A DNA stretch of 28,962 nucleotides, taken from contig JABHDC010000122.1 in the NCBI GenBank assembly GCA_018673255.1, forward strand, positions 1-28,962, written 5' to 3'. Position 1 is the first letter of the stretch; each line of letters opens with the position of its first letter. A model generated the notes under the pieces. It was given only the letters and a program-made list of their open reading frames with translations. It had not been told where the DNA came from and searched no databases. Positions 17,401 to 25,276 of the stretch are shown piece after piece. This stretch comes from Gemmatimonadota bacterium. GTDB taxonomy: Bacteria; Latescibacterota; UBA2968; UBA8231. The position numbers and the translations under genes were made by a program.

Positions 17401-18558
17401 GGCCAGACCGGTGTCGACGACGTAGCGGATTCCCGGGATCGTGAGAGAGGTCTCGGCAATGTTGGTGGCGATGACGACCCGTCGACCCGAGTGACCGCCG
17501 AAAACGCGGTGCTGTTCGGCGGAGGACAGTCTTGAGAAGAGCGGTAGGATCTCGATGGGTTGAGACCTCTGGGTCGAACCCAATCGGTCTGCCAGTAGAT
17601 CTCGCGTCTCACGAATGTCTCGCTCTGAGGGCATGAAGACGAGTACGTCGCCGGAACCCGGCTCGTCCAGCAGTCGCTGCACGGCGGTCACCGCCCCATC
17701 GGTGTAGGACAGATCACCGTCGTCATCCTCGAACAATTCCTCCAATGACCAGTGGCGGGTCTCGACCGGGAACATCCGTCCGGAGACCTCGATGATCGGT
17801 GCGTCGTCGAAGGCTTTGGAGAAGCTCTCGGTATCGATGGTTGCTGAGGTGATGATGATCTTGAGATCCGGGCGCCTGCGTCGCAGCGTGCGCAGATACC
17901 CGAGCAGGAAGTCGATGTTGAGGGAGCGTTCGTGCGCCTCATCGACAATGAGTGTGTCGTATTCGAGCAGATCCCGGTCAGAGCGGATTTCTGCCAGCAG
18001 CATGCCGTCGGTGACGAATTTCACCAGCGTCTCCGGTGCCGTCTGATCTCGAAAACGGATCTTGGCGCCCACCTGCCGTCCCCACTCCACGTCGAGCTCT
18101 TCGGCCAGTCGTCGCGACAATGACAGCGCCGCGACCCGGCGGGGCTGGGTTACGGCGATGCGAGCGCCGCGGGCTCGTCCTGCCTGCAGGCACATCTTCG
18201 GGATCTGGGTCGTCTTGCCTGAACCGGTGTCACCGGCGATGACGACGACAGGGTTCTGCTCGATGGCCCGGCGGATGTCATCGACGCGGGCGCTGATCGG
18301 CAGTTCTTCCGGATAACTGATCGTCACTGCATCCAGCGCTTGTTCGCGCTGCCGGCGGGTGCGCTGTGACCGATGCAGCTGTTTGGAGATGTGCTCCAGA
18401 TCTGCCAGGAGTCGCTTGGGTGGCCGTCCCTTCTCCAGCGCCTGGCGCAATTGCTCCAGCTGTTTGCCCAGCCGTACCCGTTCGGCCAGCATGGCGCGCT
18501 CAAGACCGCGCTCCAGTTGAGCCAGCTTCTGATCGGGTGTGGTGGGAGGAGTTGTCAC
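14422..18558 (-). CDS. hrpA: ATP-dependent RNA helicase HrpA (long form, DEAH)
   Basis: The 1378-residue protein has the length and layout of long-form HrpA. After a coiled N-terminus come the helicase motifs: Walker A GDTGSGKTTQ (109-118), DEAH (206-209), SAT (238-240), the ATNIAETSLTIPGI stretch (364-376) and motif VI QRKGRCGR (412-419). HA2 and OB-type regions follow, then a long C-terminal DUF3418 region to the end. HrpA unwinds RNA with ATP; in Escherichia coli it is tied to mRNA processing and to rescue of stalled ribosomes. A basic low-complexity linker (RRRRTRGSKSAPAPETQPPG, about 660-680) sits between the helicase core and the DUF3418 part. The start is a GTG at 18558 with AAAGG eight bases or so upstream. 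It diverges from the MscS-type gene. Confidence 0.95.
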   Translation of the reverse strand: MTTPPTTPDQKLAQLERGLERAMLAERVRLGKQLEQLRQALEKGRPPKRLLADLEHISKQLHRSQRTRRQREQALDAVTISYPEELPISARVDDIRRAIEQNPVVVIAGDTGSGKTTQIPKMCLQAGRARGARIAVTQPRRVAALSLSRRLAEELDVEWGRQVGAKIRFRDQTAPETLVKFVTDGMLLAEIRSDRDLLEYDTLIVDEAHERSLNIDFLLGYLRTLRRRRPDLKIIITSATIDTESFSKAFDDAPIIEVSGRMFPVETRHWSLEELFEDDDGDLSYTDGAVTAVQRLLDEPGSGDVLVFMPSERDIRETRDLLADRLGSTQRSQPIEILPLFSRLSSAEQHRVFGGHSGRRVVIATNIAETSLTIPGIRYVVDTGLARVSRYNPRTQTQRLPIEAISQSSAEQRKGRCGRVAEGICVRIFSEEDFLSRPEYTQPEIQRANLAEVILRMLDLEFGSVETFPFIDPPQPAAIRGGYQVLEELGAIDHQRKLTRLGAGMAHLPIAPTVSRMILQAHAEGALPEVLIIAAAISVQDPRERPTDKQAEADAQHKRFIDPRSDFVSLFNIWQAYHDQLETATQSQMRRFCREHFLSFMRMREWRDIHAQLEGALRERGGFRLDVSCLGRDAQTAPNPQRDPEGQRRRRTRGSKSAPAPETQPPGVGPEAYDAIHRCILTGLFSNVALKKAEPKAHNLYNAARGRQVMIFPGSGLFNRPGRQKETAGAPKSDARQKRTRNPTWIIAAEMVETNRLYARTAAAIEPAWIEQLGQYLCRISHRDPHWSRKDSRVLAHETVRLHGLVIANRRIGYSRIAPREATDIFIREALIAADVDGIVQPFYEHNRQLLRRLEAWQARQRQRHAIDLDNAYHDFYAERLPEGVGSVADLNRVIKEQGSDGFLHAEESQLLGGHELDLDEDAFPAAVDLENGERLPITYAYAPGQDEDGITVRIPYRLIDAVRADVLEWLVPGLREEKTTCLLRSLPKALRKRFVPIPDTARRIAPKLRPADGSFLNALENCLQEEYGIAVRRGDWDPAQIPTHLQMRVEVEGTEGETIVAGRNLATLTGQLERPAEAPVQAGDAWQKAVSAWEQDDVTHWSFTDLPERLEVTQMSGIPVFGFPGLQLDGASVHVRIFAQRGQAEQSTPDALVRLCEFAMPEEIAWLQREMRDLRKIVTSHRSLGEPAELERQAYKSLSRYLFLAPPLLPLTKQRYEARVQTAKDRLQGLSERVLDELEEIVDWRGQIIAITQPYPELKADLLRLLPPGFLATTDVERLPDLVRYLKAVHVRADRYRADRSRDRTKIRQVESFDARLTTLVATWDEAGPAQRQQIDAYRWLLEEFRVSIFAQELGTAQKVSVKRLETQLEAVEKAGP

Positions 18559-18745
18559 AGGACGGCCTTTGGGTCAGAGACTGCTGTGGAGCGGCTGGCA
18601 CAAGGATGGGTGCAGCGCAGCCGAGTGCGATTGTCGCTGGCACATCATATTAGGGACGGCTGATGTTGGGCGAATTGCCCGACCGGAGGTCCATCAGACG
18701 AAGTAGACCAGAAAGTACCCCACCCCCCTGAACAATGGAAACCCC

Positions 18746-19975
18746 GTGAATCAGATCTGGCAGCAGGCACAGCAGTGGATGGACGTGCATCACACCGTCA
18801 CCCCCATCGCGCGGGGTCTGCTCGTGTTGCTGGTGGCGTGGCTGTCCAATGTGATTACGCGCCAGGTCCTGGTGCGGTGGATCGGTCGGCTGATCCAATC
18901 TTCGCGCACCCATGTAGATGACATTCTACTGCAGCGGGACGTGTTGCGTCGCATGGCGCTGCTGGCACCGGTCATCGTCCTCTACTACGGCGCCGATGCC
19001 CTGCCGGGTGATACGGATCTGGTGCGACAGGTGGTCTCCGCGGCGATGATGATCGTGGTGCTGCTGACCGTCGGTGCCATGATCAGAGCCTTCGAGGAGC
19101 TGTCCGGTAAGTTTGCCAGTGCCAGCGAAGTGCCGATCAAGAGTTATGCCCAGATCGTCAAACTCGTCCTCTACATCCTCGGCGGTCTGATGACGGTGGC
19201 CGTGCTGACCGGTCGTTCACCCTGGGTGTTGTTGTCGGGTGTCGGTGCCCTGATGGCCGTCATCATCCTCGTCTTCCGCGACACAATTCTCAGTATCGTC
19301 GCCAGCATTACGATCACGGCCAACCGACTTGTACGCGTCGGGGACTGGATCGAAATGCCCGTATTCGGCGCGGACGGTGATGTGATCGATATCGCCCTGC
19401 ACACGGTGAAGGTGCAGAATTGGGACAAGACGATCACGACGATTCCCACCTACAAACTGGTGGAGAATTCCTTCAAGAATTGGCGGGGCATGTCAGAGAG
19501 TGGGGGGCGTCGCATCAAGCGCGCAATCCACATCGACATGAGCACGATCAAGCTGTGTGATGAAGCGATGCTCGATCGGTTCGAGCAATTCGAGAAATTG
19601 CGGCCCTACCTGAGCGAGCGGCGTGTCGAGGTCGAACGCTACAATCAGGAACAGGGAGTGGACACGCAGCAGTTGATCAATGGGCGCCGGCTGACGAATG
19701 TCGGTTGTCTGCGGGCCTATATCGCCGCGTATCTGCGGCAACACCCGAAGATCCATCAGGATCTGACCTTCCTGGTGCGTCAGTTGTCTCCCACACCGCA
19801 GGGCCTGCCTCTCGAGATCTACGTCTTCACCAACGACATTGTGTGGGCGAACTACGAAGCGATCCAGGCGGACATCTTCGATCACCTGCTGGCCGTGGTG
19901 CCCATGTTCGATCTGCAGGTATTCCAGGAGCCGACGGGGGCCGACTGGCGGGGCGCCGTCTCGACCAGGGGGTGA
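18746..19975 (+). CDS. MscS-family mechanosensitive ion channel, YbdG-like
   Basis: The 409-residue protein has about five membrane segments (about 18-38, 68-86, 92-112, 138-158, 163-195). The last is the pore-lining MscS helix (LLSGVGALMAVIILVFRDTILSIVASITITANRLVRVGDWIEM), followed by the beta domain (GADGDVIDIALHTVKVQNWDKTITTIPTYKLVENSFKNW). The stretch GMSESGGRRIKRAIHIDMSTIKLC and the large C-terminal domain match the YbdG/MscM subgroup, which opens on membrane tension to release solutes under hypo-osmotic shock. The start is a GTG at 18746 with GGAAA a few bases upstream. It is divergent from hrpA and convergent with the TolB-like gene. Confidence 0.92.
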   Translation: MNQIWQQAQQWMDVHHTVTPIARGLLVLLVAWLSNVITRQVLVRWIGRLIQSSRTHVDDILLQRDVLRRMALLAPVIVLYYGADALPGDTDLVRQVVSAAMMIVVLLTVGAMIRAFEELSGKFASASEVPIKSYAQIVKLVLYILGGLMTVAVLTGRSPWVLLSGVGALMAVIILVFRDTILSIVASITITANRLVRVGDWIEMPVFGADGDVIDIALHTVKVQNWDKTITTIPTYKLVENSFKNWRGMSESGGRRIKRAIHIDMSTIKLCDEAMLDRFEQFEKLRPYLSERRVEVERYNQEQGVDTQQLINGRRLTNVGCLRAYIAAYLRQHPKIHQDLTFLVRQLSPTPQGLPLEIYVFTNDIVWANYEAIQADIFDHLLAVVPMFDLQVFQEPTGADWRGAVSTRG

Positions 19976-20103
19976 ACTTCACGGGTGGCAGCGACTGCTG
20001 GGATCCTACTGTCGTGCCATCATGCGGTGGGAACGTGAGTCGATTCGAGTCACCGAACCCACCAAACACATCCCTCCCGTAACCGGCGCCGCGGGCCGAG
20101 TAC

Positions 20104-21261
20104 TCAGTGCCCGAACTGCGGGCCTCCACGTTGTGGGCACAGCAGGCAGCGCTCCCGCTGGGAGAAGAAGCTGCCGGGCCTCCACTGTGGCGTCAGATCC
20201 ACCTTCGGGCCCATCGTCACAGCAGCTGACCGGGAGCCGTCTGCGGTCATGACGTAGATCCGTGGATTCCCATTCTGTTCGGAAACGTAGGCGATGCGGC
20301 TCCCATCCGATGACCAGGAGGGACTGTATTCATCGTGGGATGAGTGCGTCAGATTTCTGGGCTCGCTGCCATCGGCATTCATCACGAAGATGTCCGACGT
20401 CTTGCGATGGATCCCCACTGGATTGGACGAGACCGACAGGTTATCGCCATCGCGGTCCGAGACGAAAACAATCTGTGAACCATCGGGGGAGAAGGATGGA
20501 GACTGATCGTTGTCGGCGTGGAATGTCAGACGTCTCAGGTCGGTCCCATCGGCATTCATGATGAAGATCTGGTGATTGAAGCTCGGGTCTTTCCTGTTGA
20601 GCGGATCCAACTGCGCCGCCTCTACGGCGGCGATCTCTGCCGCGTCGACCTCCTGCGTGGCGTGGATGAAGACCTCGCGACCCGACTCGAAGAGAATCTG
20701 TGAGCCATCCGGTGACCAGGATGGCTGACCGTCGTAGGCGAGGTGAGTGGTCAGAGCGCGCGGTCGACGGCCATCGGCATCCATCACATAGACATTGGCG
20801 TTGCCATTTCTGTCCCGGCGTGATTCGAAGGCGATCTGCTCACCGTTCGGTGACCAGCGCGGAAATCCGTCGAATCCCAGTGCGTCGGTCAGATTGGTCT
20901 CGACGCCACTGGCGATCGACAGGACGAAAATGTCATCGTTGAACCGTTCGTGCCGCTTGCCGTAGGCGAGCAGTGTACCATCTGGCGACCATGTTGGTGA
21001 TCGTTCGTCGACCTCGGAGTACGTGAGCTGTTGCACGTTGTCTCCGTTCGCATCCATCAGGTAGAGGTCGAAGTTGCCCGAGCGAGTCGAAGCAAAGGCG
21101 ATCCCACTGCGTTCCTCGTCACCCTGGGAGAAGTCGGTCGACGATTCCACAAAGCTGCAACCCGCCCAAAGCGCGGCGACCATCATCGCGACAAACGTGA
21201 GATCCTGACGGCGCCGATCCGGGCCGTGAGCCTTGCGTACATTCCTGTTTCTTCTCGACAT
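20104..21261 (-). CDS. TolB-like beta-propeller lipoprotein
   Basis: The 385-residue protein starts with a basic stretch and a hydrophobic segment ending in LWAGC (lipobox, C35), so it is probably a lipoprotein. It then has WD40-like/PD40 repeats of the TolB type, e.g. DLYLMDANGDNVQQLT...SPTWSPDGTLLAY, VYVMDADGRRPRALT...PSWSPDGSQILFES, IFIMNADGTDLRRLT and IYVMTADGSRSAAVT. These six or so blades form a propeller that binds proteins or ligands in the periplasm or at the cell surface. The last residues (RERCLLCPQRGGPQFGH) hold an unusual CxxC. I prefer the ATG at 21261; a TTG nine bases upstream is possible. Pal, TolA/Q/R and other Tol genes are not nearby, so this is a TolB-like protein, not necessarily TolB. 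Confidence 0.88.
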   Translation of the reverse strand: MSRRNRNVRKAHGPDRRRQDLTFVAMMVAALWAGCSFVESSTDFSQGDEERSGIAFASTRSGNFDLYLMDANGDNVQQLTYSEVDERSPTWSPDGTLLAYGKRHERFNDDIFVLSIASGVETNLTDALGFDGFPRWSPNGEQIAFESRRDRNGNANVYVMDADGRRPRALTTHLAYDGQPSWSPDGSQILFESGREVFIHATQEVDAAEIAAVEAAQLDPLNRKDPSFNHQIFIMNADGTDLRRLTFHADNDQSPSFSPDGSQIVFVSDRDGDNLSVSSNPVGIHRKTSDIFVMNADGSEPRNLTHSSHDEYSPSWSSDGSRIAYVSEQNGNPRIYVMTADGSRSAAVTMGPKVDLTPQWRPGSFFSQRERCLLCPQRGGPQFGH

Positions 21262-21325
21262 AACCTGCAATCTATGGTCTGGATCATTCGGGTAACAATG
21301 GCAGCCATGTGTGTCCGCAACTGAC

Positions 21326-21330
21326 GGGAG
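21326..21330 (+). promoter_or_regulatory. Ribosome binding site fixing the GTG start at 21339
   Basis: GGGAG lies eight bases before the GTG at 21339 and supports this start over the in-frame GTG at 21309. Confidence 0.6.
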
Positions 21331-21338
21331 TCAGACTT

Positions 21339-22262
21339 GTGCTATCCACCAACCTGACCCTCACAACTGTGCAGGCAGCGACCGTCCTGTCTCGATGGTT
21401 GGGCGAACCCGTCACCTGCGATCAGGTCGAGCCACTCCAGGGCGGTATGATCAACAGCGCCCTGCGACTGAGATTTGACCGGGCACCGGGAACGGCCGTC
21501 GTCAAACTCAACGCCGACCGGGACAACGAGGGACTGCGCAGCGAACAGAGGCGGCTCGATTATCTGAATGCTAATACGCAGCTGCCTGTTCCCCGAGCCT
21601 ACAGGTACGCGGCGGCCGACGCCGAGGTCCCATATACCTGCCTGCTGTTGGAGACGATCCCTGGTGTCAATCTGACCCAGGCAACCCTCGCCCCCTCAGA
21701 TCGATCCAGAGTTGAGGGGCAGTTGGCCGATATCCTGATCAAATTGCACGGACACACGCGCCAGACCTTTGGCCGCATCCATGAACCCGGTAGAGCAAGC
21801 TGGTCGGACGTATTCGTACCAGACCTGGTCGCCAACCGAAAACACGTGGAAGAGAAGCTGCCTGTGTCGGTCCTCGACCAGATCGACACCGCGATTGAGG
21901 TAGCGCCCGCCATCCTGTCAGAGCAGGGGGTACCCACCCTTATCCATCAAGACATCTGGGCGGGGAACATCATGGTGGACCAGCGAGGCGATGAGTGGCA
22001 TCTGGCGGGGCTCGTCGACCCGAGTGGCTCGAAGTTCGCCGACGTGGAGTGCGAGCTCGCCTACCTCCAGGTCTTTGATACGGTGGGCGGGACCTTCTTC
22101 GATCGCTATACGGACCACCACCCGCTTCGACCCGGCTACGAAGTGAGACGATTGTTCTACTGGCTGGACACGTACATGACGCACGTCTGGCTCTTCGGCG
22201 ACCAGAGCTATCGGGACCGCACGGCCGAAGTGGCAGAGGCGATCGCCGCGCACGCCGGATAG
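21339..22262 (+). CDS. APH-fold small-molecule kinase (aminoglycoside phosphotransferase / fructosamine kinase superfamily)
   Basis: The 307-residue protein has the kinase-like fold of the APH/fructosamine-kinase group. A nucleotide-loop region (QGGMINSALRLRF) is followed by the ATP-binding lysine candidate K56 (AVVKLN), the catalytic loop LIHQDIWAGNIMV (H203, D205, N210) and the metal-binding D227 in GLVDPSG. DVECELAYLQVFDTVGGTFFDRYTDHHPL and RRLFYWLDTYMTHVWLFG resemble the fructosamine-3-kinase side of the family. Such enzymes phosphorylate aminoglycosides, sugars, choline or glycated amines; the neighbours do not reveal which, and antibiotic resistance should not be assumed. It diverges from the TolB-like gene across a spacer of about 77 bases. 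Confidence 0.85.
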   Translation: MLSTNLTLTTVQAATVLSRWLGEPVTCDQVEPLQGGMINSALRLRFDRAPGTAVVKLNADRDNEGLRSEQRRLDYLNANTQLPVPRAYRYAAADAEVPYTCLLLETIPGVNLTQATLAPSDRSRVEGQLADILIKLHGHTRQTFGRIHEPGRASWSDVFVPDLVANRKHVEEKLPVSVLDQIDTAIEVAPAILSEQGVPTLIHQDIWAGNIMVDQRGDEWHLAGLVDPSGSKFADVECELAYLQVFDTVGGTFFDRYTDHHPLRPGYEVRRLFYWLDTYMTHVWLFGDQSYRDRTAEVAEAIAAHAG

Positions 22263-22756
22263 CTCCCTGCCATCTCTCTGTCTCCACTGTATGGACACAT
22301 CACTCACCAGACCACGGAGGCCTGACATGTCGAAATGCACGATCGGGGCGAGCATCTCCAGGCTGTGGTTCCCGGACGCCGCCATGCGTTCGGACATACC
22401 TGACGGTCCCTGTGGGTCTAATTCATGACGGGGACCTGCTCTGATCTGCGGGCCCAATGAGTCCTTGCGGCATAGAGGTAGGGAGCTCTGAGCTGAATCA
22501 CACGCTCCCCAAATGGTTCGGTAGCTTCGCACTCGCTGGCGACGCCAAGTGCGAAGTGAATGGTCGTCTTGAAAACTGCTTGCTTGACCTGCACACTTGC
22601 CGCGATCTTCAGAGACATCTCACAACCAACCAGCAGGTCCGATATCACTGACGCTCGGCGAGACAATCGCGCGAATCTGTACAGCCATGGTGCGCTGGTT
22701 GCCTGGATCCATCACGGCGAGTTCTGCCGCCTGCCCGCTCTGGTCGTTGCATAACG
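22263..22756 (+). other. Gene-poor spacer (494 bases)
   Basis: I see no recognisable gene here. Reading frames on both strands are short and overlapping. The only coding-like signal is a 33-codon frame at 22327-22428 with a strong ribosome site. The spacer marks the change from the household block to the glycan block. Confidence 0.6.
22327..22428 (+). CDS. Possible very small protein (33 codons)
   Basis: An ATG at 22327 follows GGAGG (22316-22320) by six bases, one of the best Shine-Dalgarno arrangements in the window, and opens a 33-codon frame ending in TGA at 22426-22428. The peptide has two Cys (4 and 29), a central hydrophobic patch (ISRLWF) and no family I recognise. It could be a real small protein, a leader peptide, a degraded gene start or chance. 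Confidence 0.3.
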   Translation: MSKCTIGASISRLWFPDAAMRSDIPDGPCGSNS

Positions 22757-23764
22757 ATGGCAACCGCAGATGGACGCAGAGTTGAGATTGCCATTGAGCC
22801 AGCCAGTGATTGGAATTCCTCCCTCTTGCCAGGGTCCGAAAAGCGTCTCGTCCTGAACCACACAACGGGATGGGCGCAACGGATGCAGGACTTCCTCGGC
22901 TACGATGCGCGATTTGTCACAGTCTACGGTGAGAGTGGCCAGCCAACTCTGAGACTTGTCCTGTCGATCGGCTGGCCCTTTCAGGTCCGCGGGCTTGGCG
23001 AGAGTGCTCGGATCCTGTTACCCGCCCTGACAAGAGCCCGGATTGGCGCAATGAAGTGGTTTGGTGAACCGGTCTGCGTGTCAGAGGCGGACGATAGCGA
23101 CCACCGCGCCCTCGTCGAAGCACTTCGGAGATACTCCAATCGCCGGCGACTCAAGGTCAGCTCTGGTTCCTGGCCTGTGATATATGAACACTTGCTACCT
23201 CCCAGCTGGAACGCTACCCGCGGTGCGACGCTGCTCGTAGATCTGACGAAGTCAGTCGACGAACTCCTTGCAGGGTGCAAGTCTTCTGCTCGCAAGGCGA
23301 TTCGCCGAGCGGAGCGGGATGGCGTCCGGGTACGCCAGGTCGAGTCAATCGATGAGCTTCGGGCCTATTACGGGTTCGCGGAAGAATGCTCTCGACGCTA
23401 TCGCAAGCGGATGCACGGTGTCGGCGACTTCGAGTCGATGTGGTACCATCTTCGACCGCAAGGCTACTTTGAGACGTTTGTTGCCGAGCATGACGGTGAG
23501 CCGATCGCCGGACTGTCAGCGTGGGGCTTTGGCAGTACAATCGGCGAACTCGGGTCGTTTCAGTCCGAGCGAAGTTTCCGAGACAAGCTGTTTGGCCCCG
23601 ATCTGGCAAAGTGGAAACTCATAGAGTGGGGACATCAGCAAGGAATCAGGCACTTGGACCTGAGTGGCATCAGCCCTGAGCCGGCGAACGACAAGGATGC
23701 GAGCATCCGGCAATTCAAGGAAAAGTGGGGGGGAAAGTATTACGAGTACACATATATCACCTGA
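22757..23764 (+). CDS. FemAB-like / GNAT-fold acyl or aminoacyl transferase
   Basis: The 335-residue protein resembles FemAB and BioF2-like proteins, built from two GNAT-like halves (about 1-150 and 155-335). The second half shows LLVDLTKSVDELLAGCKSSARKAIRRAERDGVRVRQVES, then RPQGYFETFVAEHDGEPIAGLSAWGFG and the closing HLDLSGISPEPANDKDASIRQFKEKWGGKYYEY, where FKEKWGGK is a family hallmark. Relatives attach amino acids to lipid II or transfer acyl groups during exopolysaccharide or lipid synthesis. The ATG at 22757 lacks a clear ribosome site. Its position before a sugar-nucleotide locus suggests a role in surface polymer modification, which is inference. Confidence 0.82.
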   Translation: MATADGRRVEIAIEPASDWNSSLLPGSEKRLVLNHTTGWAQRMQDFLGYDARFVTVYGESGQPTLRLVLSIGWPFQVRGLGESARILLPALTRARIGAMKWFGEPVCVSEADDSDHRALVEALRRYSNRRRLKVSSGSWPVIYEHLLPPSWNATRGATLLVDLTKSVDELLAGCKSSARKAIRRAERDGVRVRQVESIDELRAYYGFAEECSRRYRKRMHGVGDFESMWYHLRPQGYFETFVAEHDGEPIAGLSAWGFGSTIGELGSFQSERSFRDKLFGPDLAKWKLIEWGHQQGIRHLDLSGISPEPANDKDASIRQFKEKWGGKYYEYTYIT

Positions 23765-23840
23765 GGACGGTCTCAGATGGTGTATGTCGACTGACTCTTC
23801 GGCCTGTGTTCGGAGGCGACCCAAACATGCCTAAGAGCAG

Positions 23841-23865
23841 GCCTCAGGATGATGGCTGCTGAGGC
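23841..23865. repeat. Inverted repeat downstream of the FemAB-like gene
   Basis: GCCTCAG (23841-23847) and CTGAGGC (23859-23865) pair exactly around an 11-base loop. There is no T-run after it, so it is a weak terminator candidate or a chance palindrome. Confidence 0.35.
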
Positions 23866-23899
23866 GAGATCGTGATGAAATGATCAGTGATAGGAATTC

Positions 23900-23929
23900 T
23901 TGACCATACGGGATTGCCAGCCGTATTGT
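23900..23929 (+). promoter_or_regulatory. Candidate sigma-70-type promoter for the sugar-nucleotide locus
   Basis: TTGACC (23900-23905; five of six consensus bases) and TATTGT (23924-23929; four of six) are 18 bases apart. It points towards the dehydratase gene and sits in the spacer with no other gene between. Confidence 0.5.
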
Positions 23930-24288
23930 AGTGAAAGAGAGTCAAATCAGGGCATGCCCGTCTGTGTTCCACTCCACAGTTTCGTCACAATGGCCTCGTC
24001 TGCAGGTTCAGTTGGCCTACAAGATGCCGTCGGGCCCATCGGTGCTTGTCTACCGAGCATGCGAAGATGTGGTTTTCTCCTGCAAGAATCCATACAGTGA
24101 GTCCCTTCAGGTCAGGTGGTCTGGCCGCAGAGAGGGCCCGCAGCGCGTCTGGGAATCTCTATCGTGCGGCAAGACCCGACTGCCAGACGGAGGTGAGGTG
24201 ACGTCGTCGCGGCTGCGAGCCTGATCGATACGTGCATGCCGGCAAGACGGTGTCCAGAGTCCCCGAACCCCGAATCCATGGAACGAAT

Positions 24289-25263
24289 GTGAAGACTGTA
24301 CTGATCACTGGAGCTGGGGGATTCATCGGGTCGCATCTGGCCGAGCGCTGCATTGAGCAGGGCTACAGCGTGCGTGCTTTGGTTAGATATAACTCACGGA
24401 ACAGCTGGGGATGGCTGGACCAGTCTTCCTCGCTATCTGACATCGACGTACGAGTAGGCGATGTACGGGATCCAGATGCTTGTGCCAGCGCCATCGAGGG
24501 TGTTGATACGGTTTATCACTTAGCAGCACTGATCTCGATTCCATACTCCTATGCGGCACCGCTCTCCTATCTTCGAACAAACGTGGAAGGTACTCACAAT
24601 ATCCTTCAGGCCGCCCGATCGCATGATGTGGGAAGCGTGGTGGTGACCTCGACCAGTGAAGTCTATGGGACTGCACAATACGTGCCCATCGATGAGAAAC
24701 ATCCCCTCAATGCGCAATCGCCGTACGCCGCGAGCAAGACGGGTGCCGACCAATTGGCACTGTCCTATCACCTGTCGTTTGGGATGCCCGTACATATCGC
24801 CAGACCGTTCAACGTTTACGGGCCACGGCAATCCTCACGGGCGATCATCCCTACCGTCATCACACAGATACTGGCTGGGAATAGGGAGTTGAGACTCGGG
24901 AATCTGACTCCCACACGGGACCTGACGTTCGTGAGCGACACCGTGGCTGGATTTATCGCCGTATCGGAGTCGAAGGACTTGGTCGGGCAGGTGACTCAGA
25001 TTGGCTCGAACGCGGAGATCTCGGTGGGCGATCTGGTCGCCCTGATTGCCGATATCATGGGGGTGGAGGTGGAGGTGTCTCTTGACGAAGCCAGAGAACG
25101 TCCGGCAGGAAGCGAAGTTGAGCGTCTCATGTGTGACAACGCCAAACTGATCGGTGCGACCAGTTGGCGACCACAGTACAGTCTGCGTACCGGTCTGGCC
25201 GCAACAATCGAGTGGCTCTCAGCCAATCGGCAAGTCTACAAGTCAACGATTTACAACTTATGA
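24289..25263 (+). CDS. NAD-dependent sugar-nucleotide 4,6-dehydratase/epimerase, LegB-like extended SDR
   Basis: The 324-residue protein is an extended SDR. GAGGFIG (8-14) binds NAD; VYHLAALISIPYSYAAPLSYLRTNVEGT and TSTSEVYG (120-127) are close to the LegB group; YAASK (Y146, K150) is the catalytic pair; RPFNVYGPRQSSRAIIPTVITQIL and LTPTRDLTFVSDTVAGF form the substrate side. LegB-type enzymes make 4-keto-6-deoxy-N-acetylhexosamine nucleotides early in legionaminic acid and related sugar synthesis. I chose the GTG at 24289 because VKTVLITGAGG is the normal family start and GGAACG precedes it; the frame runs back to 24232. It is the first gene of the locus, 13 bases before the nucleotidyltransferase gene. 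Calling it LegB itself would need the synthase genes, which are not in view. Confidence 0.88.
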   Translation: MKTVLITGAGGFIGSHLAERCIEQGYSVRALVRYNSRNSWGWLDQSSSLSDIDVRVGDVRDPDACASAIEGVDTVYHLAALISIPYSYAAPLSYLRTNVEGTHNILQAARSHDVGSVVVTSTSEVYGTAQYVPIDEKHPLNAQSPYAASKTGADQLALSYHLSFGMPVHIARPFNVYGPRQSSRAIIPTVITQILAGNRELRLGNLTPTRDLTFVSDTVAGFIAVSESKDLVGQVTQIGSNAEISVGDLVALIADIMGVEVEVSLDEARERPAGSEVERLMCDNAKLIGATSWRPQYSLRTGLAATIEWLSANRQVYKSTIYNL

Positions 25264-25276
25264 AGTGGGTCAGCAC

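Larger units (their letters stand above)
23765..24288 (+). other. Gene-poor spacer (524 bases) upstream of the sugar-nucleotide locus
   Basis: I find no convincing gene. It contains a 7-bp inverted repeat (23841-23865) and a candidate promoter (23900-23929) about 360 bases upstream of the dehydratase start, so the locus would have a long leader. A 97-residue open frame at 23931-24224 looks like chance: it has no hydrophobic core or known motif and starts two bases after the predicted -10. Confidence 0.6.

Noticed and set aside
20104..21261. True TolB of the Tol-Pal system
   Set aside because: No Tol or Pal genes nearby, and the CxxC tail and lipobox differ from classical periplasmic TolB.
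21339..22262. Antibiotic resistance (aminoglycoside phosphotransferase) gene
   Set aside because: The fold is shared by many sugar and amine kinases, and sequence details lean to the fructosamine-kinase side; resistance is not supported.
22418..22666. 82-codon minus-strand frame in the spacer before the FemAB-like gene
   Set aside because: No recognisable motif or ribosome site; composition is not convincing, though a decayed gene cannot be excluded.
23931..24224. 97-codon plus-strand frame before the dehydratase gene
   Set aside because: No family features, no ribosome site, and it starts right after the predicted -10 box.
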